From assembly GCF_000204055.1 (NCBI RefSeq), contig NW_006768863.1, forward strand, positions 1 to 64,000: 64,000 bases of DNA. The letters are read 5' to 3'. Origin of the DNA: Melampsora larici-populina 98AG31 (taxonomy: Eukaryota; Basidiomycota; Pucciniomycetes; Pucciniales; Melampsoraceae). Position 1 is the first letter of the stretch. The number at the start of each line of letters is the position of its first letter. The notes below the pieces were generated by a model. That model was not told the DNA's origin. It did not search any database and saw only the letters and a list, made by a program, of their open reading frames with translations. Shown one piece after another: positions 19,031-29,287 of this stretch. The translations under genes were made by a program, and so were the position numbers.

Positions 19031-19046
19031 GTATCCCCCCTTTTAC
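19031..19046 (-). promoter_or_regulatory. Polypurine tract of gypsy element
   Basis: Read on the minus strand, AAAAGGGGGGATAC directly precedes the 3' LTR. This is the expected plus-strand DNA primer site. Confidence 0.8.
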
Positions 19047-19124
19047 GCCCAAACTCCCTCTTGAAAGTTCTGCGTTCCTCCCCGGGTAGCATTAAAAAAC
19101 CCCGTGGGGAAAAAGCTTACCCTC

Positions 19125-22100
19125 TCATTTCTTTCTCCGTGTCCTTCTATGTCTATTTGCTGCGTCGGGAAATTTTGTATCAAATTGATCTAATAATTCC
19201 TTGCTGTTTTCTAAATTAATTGCTGGCTCCCACGAATTGTGTTCCGCACTGAATCCTTTCCAACTGACTAAATATTCACGTTTGTTGTATCTCTTGCGGC
19301 AGTCTAGTATATCGTAAACTTCCCATTCTTCTTCGTCATTGATTTTAACTGATTCAGGTTCAATTTGATGTCTTCCGTCGATGGTGTCTTTTTTATGCTT
19401 TCGTAATAGTGAAACATGAAACACTGGGTGAACTCCTTTCATGGATAAAGGCAATGTCAGTTCATAAGCTGATCTGGAAATTTTCTTTATAATGTTAAAA
19501 GGGCCCAGCCATTTGTGATCCAATTTTGGGCTTGGCCTTGTTGTTGATATGTTCCTGCTGTTGAGCCACACCTGATCTCCTATCTTCCAATCGGGTGTTG
19601 GCCGTACTTCTTTGTCGAATTGGGTTTTCATGTTTTCCTGTGCAATCTCTAAGCATTCAGTCAGCTCCTCTTGGACGTCTCGTAATACTTTTAATCTTTC
19701 CTCTACCGCGGGTAGACATTGCTCGTTAGAAGGTATCCCACTGAAGCTCGGTTCGAATCCGTAATTGGCTTTGAATGGGGAGACTCCCGTCGACGTATGG
19801 TCTCTGTTGTTATAGGAAAATTCAGCTATTGGAAGTAAACTGTCCCAATTATCTTGTCGGTAGGAAACAAAATGCCTGAGATACTGCTCTATAATCTTGT
19901 TCACTATTTCCGTTTGGCCATCTGTGCGTGGGTGATACGCTGTCGAGGGGTGAAGCCGTATTCCCAGTCGTTTGTCGAGTTCTTGTGTCACTTGTGAGAT
20001 AAATACACTTCCTCGGTCTGATGTGATGGTTTTGGGTGTCCCGTGTAGTTTCCAAACGTATTTGATCATTAAGTCGGCTAGTTCACCTGCTGACATTGTC
20101 TCGTTGCATGGAATAAAATGGCTCATCTTTGTTAGTCTGTCAACTACTGTCAATATGCTGTCATTATTATTTGATAGTGGTAAACTTGTGATCAAATCGT
20201 AACTTATGTCCGTCCACGGTCCCGCCGGTATTGGTAATGGCTCAAGAGTACCAAAGGGTTTTTTCGTGCTTGTCTTAGTCCGTAGGCACGAGTCGCATCC
20301 ATCTACGTATCTGTTGACGTAAGCTTTCATAGATGGCCAAAAGAAACTCCTACGGACTAGTCCCAGAGTTTTAGCTCTGCCTGGGTGGCCCGCTAAGAGG
20401 CTGTCGTGTCTGCTCTTCAATATGTGCTGTTTGATGTCTTCATCTTCAGGGATTTCAATTCGTCCTTGATTATACAATAACCCGTCTTTCACTTTGTACT
20501 TCTTTACCGCCTGTCTTAATTTTGTTGATAGTGGGTTTTGTACCACCTCCATGAGTTCCTGTAATCGCGGACTTGTCTGGTTTGCCTTCTTGATAAGTGC
20601 TATGATCTCCGTATCGTTGAGTATTGGCTCTGGTGACGCCGTGTCTTCAACTCCTAGTATATCAACCTCGAACCAGTGGTCAGCGTTGTCTAATTCAACA
20701 TCTTCTGTATCAAAAAATGAATCAATACACGCAAGTTCTGTTGGAAATGTGTCTGGTCCTATCTTCTCAGGTCTGATCATCTGTCCAAACGTTAACTTCT
20801 CGTCCTCAGTGGGTGCTAGGTCAGGGCGTCGGGAGAGGGCATCGGGTTTCGTAGCTTGACGACCGGGTCGAAACTTGATCTGGAAGTCAAAGCATCCCAG
20901 TGTTTCTGCCCATCTGGCTTGGCGCCGGGTTAAAGCTTTCGTGGTCATGAAAGTTTCAAGGTTTTGATGGTCAGTGTACACGATAACTTCTAGCCGGTTT
21001 GGGTTGCCTTCAAGGTAGTGTCGCCATTCCTTGAACGACGCTACGATTGCTAATAATTCCTTGTCGAAGATTTCGTAGTTGCGCTCAGCCTGTACTAGAG
21101 ATCGGGATAAATAGGCAACCGGGTGTAGTTCACCGTCCTCTTCGCACTTCTGTGATAAGACTGCTCCTAGTGCAAAGTCTGAACAGTCGCATTCAAGCAC
21201 AAATGCTTTGTACGGGTCGGCGATTTTCAGGATGGGGGCTGATGTGAAGGCAGTTTTCAGTTTGTTGAATGCAAGTTCGCAGTTGTTGCTCCAGACGAAA
21301 GGGGTCTTGTCGCGGGTGAGGTCGTGAAGGGGTCGTGTCGTGCGTGAGAATTGGTCAATGAATCTTCGATAGAAATTGGCAAAACCAATGAATCTTTGCA
21401 ATTCAGATACATTCTTTGGTGCCGGCCAGTCGGATACGGCTCTGACCTTGGTAGGGTCCATTCTAATTTTGTTCTTTGAAATCAGGAGTCCTAGATACTC
21501 TACTTCTTTCTTCGAGAATTCACATTTCTCTGGTTTAAGCCATAATTGATGTTTATTTAAAATGTCGAGGATTTTGTTAACTGCGTCTTCATGTACCGCG
21601 CCCTTCTTGGTGTAAATCATTGTGTCATCTAAAAAAACTGCTGTGTCGATTCCAATATGTCCTAATAAGATATCTTGCATGAAGTATTGAAAGTAACCTG
21701 GCGCTCCTGTTGGTCCGAAAGGCATCGTCAGAGGTGCAAATTGGCCTTCTTTACAGATGAAAGCTAGTTTATCTTCGTCTTCTTCGTCAACACGTAAATT
21801 CCCATAGGCATTACGCAGATCGAGCTTTGTGAATTCTTCTGCGTCGAGTAGGCTGTCTATGAGATCCATCGTAAGGGGTAATGGATATTTGTTTTTCACA
21901 GTCAGCGCGTTGAGTTTCTGGTAATCAAAGCACGGTCTCAAGTTTCCGTCTTTCTTGCCGGTGAACAGAACTGGGGCTGCCCAAGGTGATGTCGTGCGTC
22001 GTATGGTTCCGTTGGCCAAGCTGGTGTTGATCATCTCCTTGAGGGCTTCATTTTCGGCTGGTGATAATGGGATTATCCGGCTAGCTTGGGGTTGAGCACC

Positions 22101-23222
22101 TTCAATCAACTCAACCTTGAAGTCGTACTTTCGTCTTGGAGGTAAGCGTTGAGATTTTGATTTCATGAACATATGGAGGTGGCGGTGGTAACAACTAGGG
22201 ACGAGTTGCTCGACAGTCTTGACGGGGGCGTTCTTCTTTCCGTCTGCTGCTAAGCGTGCTGATGTGGACCAGGATGTCTTGGCTGCGGCTAGGTCTATCG
22301 AAGTGCTGGAATTCAAGGGAGAAAGGGGCTTGCCAGCTGCTTCACACTTGGTAGGAAGAATTTGGGAGTCGAACTCACATTGCGGGGGCTTTGGTGTATT
22401 TGAAAAAATACTCGCCCCCTCGTCATAGTTCCTAGCGTGCCCTGTGGGCTCCTTCTCTGGGCTTTCAGGGGTTTGTTGCGGACCTGACGAGGCTGTCTTG
22501 ACAGCCGCAATTGGATCAGTTGAGCTAGGTGTTTCTATGTTGTGTTTGTGTCGTGTGTCTGCTGTCTCGTTGGCTGGGGTGTGCTGTAATTTCAGGGGGT
22601 AACAAAGCTTGCCAGTCCTTTCTAACGGGTTATGATTTAAAAATTCAATAACAGACTCACTCTGCGGGGATGTTAGCGCATCACTTGTGGTGCACATCCC
22701 CTCGTCACGATTCTTAGCGTCCCTCAAGGGTTCCAACTCGGGATACTTCAAGGGTGTTGTCAGATCGGACGACTCCGTCTCGGCGGAGGCAATAGACGTA
22801 TTGGTGATGCATACCGTATTCGTTTTCCAGTTGATCATGTGATGATTTTGACGTATCCAGGGAATACCTAGTATGCCATCGTAAGTGTTCTTGAGGTCGA
22901 TAATGATGAATTGAGTGTCTTGCGTTTCATCTTCAATATGTAGGTTGATTTCGTGCGTCGAGCTGGTTGCCGAGCCGTTGAATCCGGTGACGGCTCTTGA
23001 GGTTGGTGTTGCGTGGGCTAAGAGATTTGTATGGCGGGCAAATGCTTCTCCTAGGACATTGTGAGTGGCGCCCGAATCAATTAAGAGACGAGCGAGGGGG
23101 GTCTTAATTGGAGTGGCTCGGGGTTCATGGGACAAGGATAGTGGGACTGAGTAAAACAGGCGTGGATCGCGTGAATTGCATTTTACAACTGTACTACTAG
23201 CTCCCAAATCAATTGTATCCAT
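19125..23222 (-). CDS. Gypsy pol polyprotein (PR-RT-RH-IN-chromodomain)
   Basis: Intact open frame. The first ATG is at 23222 (about 1,365 residues), and the frame is open further upstream to a GTG at 23249, 5 nt after the gag stop and in a different frame. Domains in order: aspartic protease (LLIDSGATHNVLG), RT (LRPCFDYQKLN, KLDLRNAYGNLRV, catalytic VFLDDTMIY), RNase H (FVLECDCSDFALGAVL), integrase zinc finger (H-H-C-C in RHDSLLAGHPG to GCDSCLRTK), integrase DDE core (ITSDRGSVF, GQTEIVNK) and a C-terminal chromodomain (EYLVSWKGFSAEHNSWEP). The chromodomain suggests targeting to modified histones, as known for chromoviruses. Translation must rely on frameshifting or reinitiation after gag, which the sequence does not settle. 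No stop or frameshift is seen. Confidence 0.95.
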   Translation of the reverse strand: MDTIDLGASSTVVKCNSRDPRLFYSVPLSLSHEPRATPIKTPLARLLIDSGATHNVLGEAFARHTNLLAHATPTSRAVTGFNGSATSSTHEINLHIEDETQDTQFIIIDLKNTYDGILGIPWIRQNHHMINWKTNTVCITNTSIASAETESSDLTTPLKYPELEPLRDAKNRDEGMCTTSDALTSPQSESVIEFLNHNPLERTGKLCYPLKLQHTPANETADTRHKHNIETPSSTDPIAAVKTASSGPQQTPESPEKEPTGHARNYDEGASIFSNTPKPPQCEFDSQILPTKCEAAGKPLSPLNSSTSIDLAAAKTSWSTSARLAADGKKNAPVKTVEQLVPSCYHRHLHMFMKSKSQRLPPRRKYDFKVELIEGAQPQASRIIPLSPAENEALKEMINTSLANGTIRRTTSPWAAPVLFTGKKDGNLRPCFDYQKLNALTVKNKYPLPLTMDLIDSLLDAEEFTKLDLRNAYGNLRVDEEDEDKLAFICKEGQFAPLTMPFGPTGAPGYFQYFMQDILLGHIGIDTAVFLDDTMIYTKKGAVHEDAVNKILDILNKHQLWLKPEKCEFSKKEVEYLGLLISKNKIRMDPTKVRAVSDWPAPKNVSELQRFIGFANFYRRFIDQFSRTTRPLHDLTRDKTPFVWSNNCELAFNKLKTAFTSAPILKIADPYKAFVLECDCSDFALGAVLSQKCEEDGELHPVAYLSRSLVQAERNYEIFDKELLAIVASFKEWRHYLEGNPNRLEVIVYTDHQNLETFMTTKALTRRQARWAETLGCFDFQIKFRPGRQATKPDALSRRPDLAPTEDEKLTFGQMIRPEKIGPDTFPTELACIDSFFDTEDVELDNADHWFEVDILGVEDTASPEPILNDTEIIALIKKANQTSPRLQELMEVVQNPLSTKLRQAVKKYKVKDGLLYNQGRIEIPEDEDIKQHILKSRHDSLLAGHPGRAKTLGLVRRSFFWPSMKAYVNRYVDGCDSCLRTKTSTKKPFGTLEPLPIPAGPWTDISYDLITSLPLSNNNDSILTVVDRLTKMSHFIPCNETMSAGELADLMIKYVWKLHGTPKTITSDRGSVFISQVTQELDKRLGIRLHPSTAYHPRTDGQTEIVNKIIEQYLRHFVSYRQDNWDSLLPIAEFSYNNRDHTSTGVSPFKANYGFEPSFSGIPSNEQCLPAVEERLKVLRDVQEELTECLEIAQENMKTQFDKEVRPTPDWKIGDQVWLNSRNISTTRPSPKLDHKWLGPFNIIKKISRSAYELTLPLSMKGVHPVFHVSLLRKHKKDTIDGRHQIEPESVKINDEEEWEVYDILDCRKRYNKREYLVSWKGFSAEHNSWEPAINLENSKELLDQFDTKFPDAANRHRRTRRKK

Positions 23223-23254
23223 GATAACCCCTCTGCTCAAGCTAGGCACTTCCT

Positions 23255-24307
23255 TCAGGCTTGAGCGCCTCCATTTTTTGACGCTTCAGCTCGACTGCTT
23301 CCTTCACCACTATCATTTCCCACTTCACTTCTACTACTCAGTTCTGCTAACTTCACTTCTAACTCCGCGACTCTGGCTTTGTATCCACCTTTCCCTCTTC
23401 TAACATTATCACTTTTACGATTGGGGCAGTTCGACGAGATATGACCTTGCTGTGCACACCTGAAGCATGATCCCGTACGTAGACGTCTAGTTCTTTCTTC
23501 GTCGGACAACCGAGTGTAAGATGCGGATATGTCCATGGCGTTAGGGTCACAAACCGGGGTTGGTGTCAACATGGAAGTGTCAGCCGTTCCGTGGATCTTA
23601 TTGTCGAGTTTGATGGCTAGGTTTGAGATCTGTTCAATAGAAGTGAACTCCTCGGAGGCTAAGACCATTGCCACTCTGATATCACGCTTCAGTCCTTGCT
23701 CATACTGGCTGATTAGCGTCGGAACTTCCCAACCAGTGCTGGCAGCGTGTAGATTGAAATCGTGAGTATACGCCGCGACTGTGGACTTCTGAGTCAGAGA
23801 CCGTATCGCCTTTTCGGCTTTGGCTTTCTTTTCAGTGTCAAAGAACATAGCCTTGAAGTTTTGGACGAAACGTTTGTAAGTAACATTATCAGCAGTCGCA
23901 GGGTCAAAAAGTTCGGCGGTAAGTGGTTGAGCCCAGGCGCTAGCGGTGCCGGTGAGGTAGGAGAGCGTAAAAACGACTTTAGAGCGGTCGGTTGGGAATA
24001 AGTAGTCGTGGGCCATCATGTAGAGTTGGACCTGGCTGGCGAATACTTCAGCAGGTCCGCCTCTGGTCCCATTGAACTTGTCGGGCACTGAAACTTTGGG
24101 TCCCTTTAGGACTCGTGGGGGTTCAGGTTGTACTTCGGCAGGAGCCGACGTCGCAGGAGGGTTTCTGCTATTATCGGTACGTCCCGCAATCATAGCTTCT
24201 AGACGTTCCTCGGCCTGTCGGCCTCGAGCTTCAGCTTGCTCACGCAGTTGGCGTTCTTCGGCTAAGGAGTTCTGAAGGCTGTTGAGTTGTCGCTGTATTT
24301 CTTCCAT
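23255..24307 (-). CDS. Gypsy Gag with CCHC zinc knuckle
   Basis: ATG at 24307 (MEEIQRQLNSLQNSL), about 350 residues. The same frame is open upstream to about 24379 and beyond but without an ATG. A coiled-coil N-terminus is followed by a capsid-like retrotransposon gag domain (DKFNGTRGGPAEVFASQVQL, FVQNFKAMFFD). A CCHC knuckle (CFRCAQQGHISSNC) lies near the C-terminus. It packages element RNA in virus-like particles, as in all Ty3/gypsy elements. The stop at 23255-23257 is followed 5 nt later by the first possible pol start. Confidence 0.92.
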   Translation of the reverse strand: MEEIQRQLNSLQNSLAEERQLREQAEARGRQAEERLEAMIAGRTDNSRNPPATSAPAEVQPEPPRVLKGPKVSVPDKFNGTRGGPAEVFASQVQLYMMAHDYLFPTDRSKVVFTLSYLTGTASAWAQPLTAELFDPATADNVTYKRFVQNFKAMFFDTEKKAKAEKAIRSLTQKSTVAAYTHDFNLHAASTGWEVPTLISQYEQGLKRDIRVAMVLASEEFTSIEQISNLAIKLDNKIHGTADTSMLTPTPVCDPNAMDISASYTRLSDEERTRRLRTGSCFRCAQQGHISSNCPNRKSDNVRRGKGGYKARVAELEVKLAELSSRSEVGNDSGEGSSRAEASKNGGAQA

Positions 24308-24744
24308 ACTTTCGGAGTTTAAATCGGTCGTACGTGGGGAATTAATAGGATCGACGGAGTCCGGTGAAGATCTGTTCACGCTTCGGTACGAGTCGTTGGA
24401 TTCGACGTCGTCGTCGATGGGTGTTCTGTATGAAGGAGACGTGGTAAAATCGTACTACTGGGGGTTAAAGTGGTTCGGTGATGAGGTTTTATGATCAAGT
24501 GAATAAGAAAAAGGAAGGAATCGGAAATCTAGAGTGGTCGGTTCTGAAGGTTTGAGTTTATCTAATGGACTGAATCTGGGGTATTAAAGTTTCTGTCTTT
24601 AAGGTTCTGAGTTTGTCTATTCAATGTTCGGAGTCTATCTTGTATCAGCGGGGTTAGATCGCTCTGATCCCGCAATGGTTCTGAAGTTCGTTCTTGGGTT
24701 TTCCTAGTTCTGTTCGATAGTAGGTTCGGTAGCGCTCGTCGGTG

Positions 24745-24760
24745 GTTAGATCCGACAATA
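24745..24760 (-). promoter_or_regulatory. Predicted self-complementary primer-binding site of gypsy element
   Basis: Directly inside the 5' LTR the minus strand reads TATTGTCGGATC. ATTGTCGGAT (24759 down to 24750) is the exact complement of ATCCGACAAT inside the LTR (24844 down to 24835). There is no TGG typical of a tRNA 3' end match. This fits the self-priming mechanism of the Tf1/sushi group, where the 5' end of the mRNA folds back on the PBS. If so, transcription should start near 24844; TATACTATA lies roughly 45 nt upstream. Confidence 0.65.
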
Positions 24761-24953
24761 TGTTAGGACTGTCCTGTGGGTGTGAGACGAGGGCTGGTTG
24801 GGTCTTTCTACCAGGATCTACTCTAGTTATGCAGATTGTCGGATGAAGAGAAAAGAGAGATGTACAACGTGAATGGAGTATAGTATAGACTCTAATCTGT
24901 GACATGTAGTACTGGGCCTTTCACCGCTCTGTTATCTAAGTGAGATCATAACA
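24761..24953 (-). repeat. 5' LTR of gypsy element
   Basis: 193 bp, identical to 18838-19030. Contains the predicted promoter and RNA start. Target duplication GGAAG follows at 24954-24958. Confidence 0.95.
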
Positions 24954-24958
24954 GGAAG

Positions 24959-27900
24959 ACATGCCACGGTCACTTCTGTTTTTTTGTGATCACGGGACTT
25001 GCTCAACAAAGTCCAATTGTTTCATATTTGTTTGTTCACTGTATGTATCTCAAAACCTTATTTTGCCGACTGAACTGATTATCATCGCGAGCGTTGCCCA
25101 GAGTATTCGACTTGTTTAGATTTATACAAATTCACTCTCTTCATCCTTAACTTATGATGAACAATTCTTCAATCCATCTCAATCCTTGACACTTTTCAGC
25201 TTGATCACCTTCTCTGATATCCGATAAGACTTCTGCTCAATTTAAAAGATCAATTTGTATCGATGAATGATAGGAATTCCATTGTATTTTACAACGGTTT
25301 GATCTCTTCACTTTGTTTTGTCCAAGTTCGGCCACTTCGAGTTTCTTTCAGATGCTCCTTTGTTGAAGGTTCCTGTTTCCGATCTTATCTTCTCAGCTGT
25401 GTCCTTCACTTTTCTATTTTCTCTCTACTCTGGTCTCATAAAATTGTTATCCTGGCTTTCTGCTTGCTGCTCCCAAAACAAGCCTCTCAAGATTTCCAGA
25501 TTCTATAGACGCGCAAGATCCATTCTTCCTTCAAACTCAATTTCAACCACGCCTGCAAGAATATCCAGAACCATCCGAGTTGATCAAAGTCACCGAACAA
25601 TTGGATGAATATGTAACAACCAATGTGTGTCTTTCTACCTTCCCCTTGTCCTTGAATTGATAATATCCTTGAATTTTTGACTGAATTTTCTCATGTGTCA
25701 TTTCAATAACAAGTCATCATATATTCATCCTTCTTCAACCTGATCAATTTAAGAGAAGAAGTTTTCCGAGGCGGTTTCTTTCAGATTCAAGTTATCTTCT
25801 CTATATGTATCATTGCTTTTATTGTCATACAATCGGCTCAAATTGCAAATCTTTCTATCCTTGCTTGTTCAATTATGGACAAGCAAGATTTCTACGCCGA
25901 ATGTCCTGGTGGTGAAGGAATGCCTTTCAATTTATCTTTAGATGCGTATATCATTCCAAATGAAATATCAAATTCTCGACGTCCATTTGCTTTTATTCTC
26001 TCATTGGGTACAAACGCTCCTGCATAACAACCTTTTAGGTATCTGAAAGTACAAAAGTATGGCATAGAGTGGTAATGTTATTTACAGATGCAATTTTTCA
26101 ATTGATAATAATACAACAGCGTGAAGTATTTCATGACGATAACCATGTATTCAAGTTGTTTCACAGCACATACCACTAATAAACCGAATGACTGTTCGGA
26201 TAACAGTGAATATGGGACAAAGTCCCTCATATTTCCAAGAGACACAGTCTTGTGCTACAAGTCTTGTCTGCTTCAGATCACCTATCCTCCAGGATTACCA
26301 TACAGATGAGATGATTTCCTTTGTGACATTGACCCCTCGATTGGTGTTTATTGTCACTATGTCCTTTCAACTCGTGACGACGATGAGACGCAAAAACCTC
26401 TACTTTTGGTCTCTGGATCTACTCACTATGGAAAAGGATGGTATGTCTGCTTATGACGTCTTTCCAAGCGGTTTGATTGTGCTTGGAAGCTCTGTAATTT
26501 ATCATCTTAAATAAATCAAACAAGTTCAGTTAAGTCCTCGTGTCTATAGATTGACAAGCTCAGCGAAATTGCTTGCGGGCTACACGCGATTGAGACACAC
26601 AAGAAAACTCAAATACCAGATAAGTTCTCAAATATATGAAAAGCACAACATAGAGAGATGACCTTTTGCAAAAGTGCGATTTTTTAATTACTACGGCACC
26701 CTGAAGCTTATAATGAAGATCAACATGAGTCCAGGTCGTTCCAGATCAATTGTGTTGATACTGGTGAACGCGAGTGCAAGCTACAGCTCTCAGAGAGAAA
26801 GAAAGACTTACTTTTCTTGTCAACTTCTGATTTCACATTTCTCCTGATAGCTGTGCAGGTGAGATGGCTTCATCGCAATAGTGGGCATTCACTCAGTCTT
26901 TATTATCAATACGTCCATTCAAGTCATATTGCTTTTGGTCTTCGCTCGATCTCCATGAACAGAGTAGTAACCTCTTCGCAATCCAAAGCAGACATCTTAG
27001 TCTCAAAGAGTTGACAAGGGTTACGATTTGATGCGAACAAGTGGCTTCTGATTGATAAACAAAACAGATCCTTGTAATAGTACGGCTACATATTCAACTC
27101 CGAAGCTTTTGCTTTTAGTCTTTGCCCGATCTCTATGAACAGGACAGTAGCTTCCTCGTGATTCAACGCAGACATTTTAGTCTCAAAGAATTGACAAGGG
27201 TTTTAATTTGATGCAAACCAGTGGCTTGTAATTAATAAAAAATACAGATCCTTGTAAGTTCCCATTACATGATAGTTGGACCACCCATAATGATGGTGGG
27301 AGATACAAAGCCTCGAATAATATCACAATTGATTTCAGGAGTTGATGGTGCGGTAAATTTGATTGGGCAACATAGATGTCATGAAGAACAATCGGGATTC
27401 CAGGATGTAATGATTTGGAATCAAACAGATAGGATCCCGATGATGATGTTCTCCAAACATCAGATTTCCTAATGGCAGGCAAATACGTTCTGAAGTCGCG
27501 AACAAGGCCCACGACCGCGTATCCACCAATTTAAACCCTCGTCAGGAACATCGCATCATGAGGTTGAGGAATGATCAATCATAGCCATCGTACTGAGGCG
27601 AAGCGCGTCTACTTTTGATACGTTCAAGTTGACTTGCCAGGAGGGAAAGTGTGAAATGCCACAACACGAGGCTGTTTCATCAGATCACATCCTCCATGAG
27701 GTCGTTCAAGCTCCGATGATCCTCATGCATGTCTTATAGTCGTTCGTATGTGAATCTTGTAGGTTCATTTGGTTCACGTTTTGCTTGTCGGCTTGGCTCA
27801 AAGTTGAGGATAAAAAGGACACAAGCGAACCAAAGAGCTCAGCAAGCCCGATCTCCACGTTGCTGATCTCGAAGCTTTCAAGGTACCGTGACAGAGGACC

Positions 27901-28850
27901 CGATCTGATCTGCTTCAATTGCCGCAGCATGCTCGATAGCATTGGTGGGCATGCATTTGCGACGAGCATGCATTCAGATGCATTCTAATTTCTCAGGCTT
28001 AGAGCATCACGATTCACCACCGGTGACCCTGGACTGTCAACGGACGTAAGATGTATTCGACATGTCCAGGTCGTAATCCAGAAATCACGCTCCACCGGCA
28101 AGAAAAACTCCCACTGTAGGCCAGCTGTGCAACACTCTTAGTCATGCGATCCAGGTATCTCGAGCTGGACCCTCAGGTTCTTCGGGGTCGTCTGGAACGC
28201 ATGAGCCACACGATTTGAGCAACTGTGCAACCCATTTCAGCCCAATCAATCATGTTTTTCATCCCTTTCTCTTAAAATATGAAATCGACATATTGTATGT
28301 ATTACACAAGATGATCCCTGTGGCATAAGATGGCCGCCGTAAGAGCTTGGAGCAAGCATTTCAGACTTGTTCAGGCTGGCCGGTGCTTGTTGTCCTTCCT
28401 GAAGGGAAAATACAACATGTGATATGTCATAAATACTGCCCTGTATGATGGGTCAAGGTTCAGGCCCGGTGGGGATGCTCTTATAAGAATTGCCAAAGTT
28501 TTGCCACTTTACCAGCATAAAGGTGACATATCATGTTGCGGGCGCATCCTTTTTGAAACGGGCGCGACCAGGCGCAAAAAAGCTCCATTGGATTGGCGCG
28601 GGCGCCAATGGGGCGCGCCAGGCGCGCCCTTTGCCCTCAAAAAAGTGGAAAAAAGTAAAAATTCTTCTACATCAACAGAGGCCAGATACACAGGGCCAGC
28701 AGATACATACATAGTTGCCAATAAAAGAATCCTAGTTATTGATTGCAAGGTAGAGTGCAAGAGATAACACGGTCAAAGAAAGTCAACTGCGACTCTATAC
28801 GCATGAGACTCTTACAGAGAGTCGCTTACATTCTTTGGACATGACTCTGT
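24959..28850. other. Region with coding-like fragments but no recognised gene
   Basis: On the plus strand around 25318-26514 several segments look coding-like in changing frames. These include IDAQDPFFLQTQFQPRLQ near 25505, DKQDFYAECPGGEGM near 25876, and DIDPSIGVYCHYVLSTRDDD near 26326. They could be exons of an unrecognised gene or its remains, but I could not join them confidently. On the minus strand, 27706-27969 encodes MLVANACPPMLSSMLRQLKQ and may be an exon of a hypothetical protein. A GC-rich stretch with many GGCGCG motifs lies at 28540-28640. No LTR, TIR or known domain was found apart from the duplication at 26931-27257. Confidence 0.35.
26931..27257. repeat. Tandem duplication, unit about 180 bp, two diverged copies
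   Basis: The block at about 26931-27077 (containing CGATCTCCATGAACAG and TCTCAAAGAGTTGACAAGGG) is repeated at about 27111-27257 (CGATCTCTATGAACAG, TCTCAAAGAATTGACAAGGG). Both end GATCCTTGTAA. The copies are roughly 80-85% alike by eye. Confidence 0.7.
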
Positions 28851-29287
28851 CTGTCAAGTGACAACAGATCCGAGTGAGGTAGACTGTTGAACCAATATCT
28901 CAGTATGATGAAGGACACTCCTCAGAGTCCTCCTCAGGCATTTCTGATGGAGATGGGCGGCTGAACTGACAAAAACCCGCGGACAAACCATTGGGCGCGC
29001 TGCTACATGGTTTGGAGCTTTGGGGTGCTCCCTGGCGCGACTTTTCCGCACTTTTTGCACTGCACCCACAACATGAGTGACATAATGGTCTTCATTCACA
29101 GTACAGTTGCCTCTGAAATAACCCATACCTTTTTATGGACCCCAAAAGGTATGGGTTTCCATAGAGTATGGGCTAGCAAAATTCTCTGCAATAACCCATA
29201 CAAGCAGATTCATGGGTTATTGCAGTTTTTTTTTTAGAAAGTTGAGGCAAGATTGCTGAGCGCTGCGCTCTTTCATTGCATATGTAT

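Larger units (their letters stand above)
18838..24953 (-). mobile_element. Complete young Ty3/gypsy chromovirus-type LTR retrotransposon
   Basis: The 6,116-bp element has 193-bp LTRs at 18838-19030 and 24761-24953 that I read as identical base for base. 5-bp target duplications GGAAG lie at 18833-18837 and 24954-24958. gag and pol are both open, and a polypurine tract and a predicted self-priming site are in place. Domain order protease, RT, RNase H, integrase, chromodomain is that of Ty3/gypsy chromoviruses. Identical LTRs indicate very recent insertion. Confidence 0.95.

Noticed and set aside
28490..28767. Overlapping open frames in GC-rich DNA
   Set aside because: Frames on both strands are open simply because of GGCGCG-rich composition; no protein similarity.
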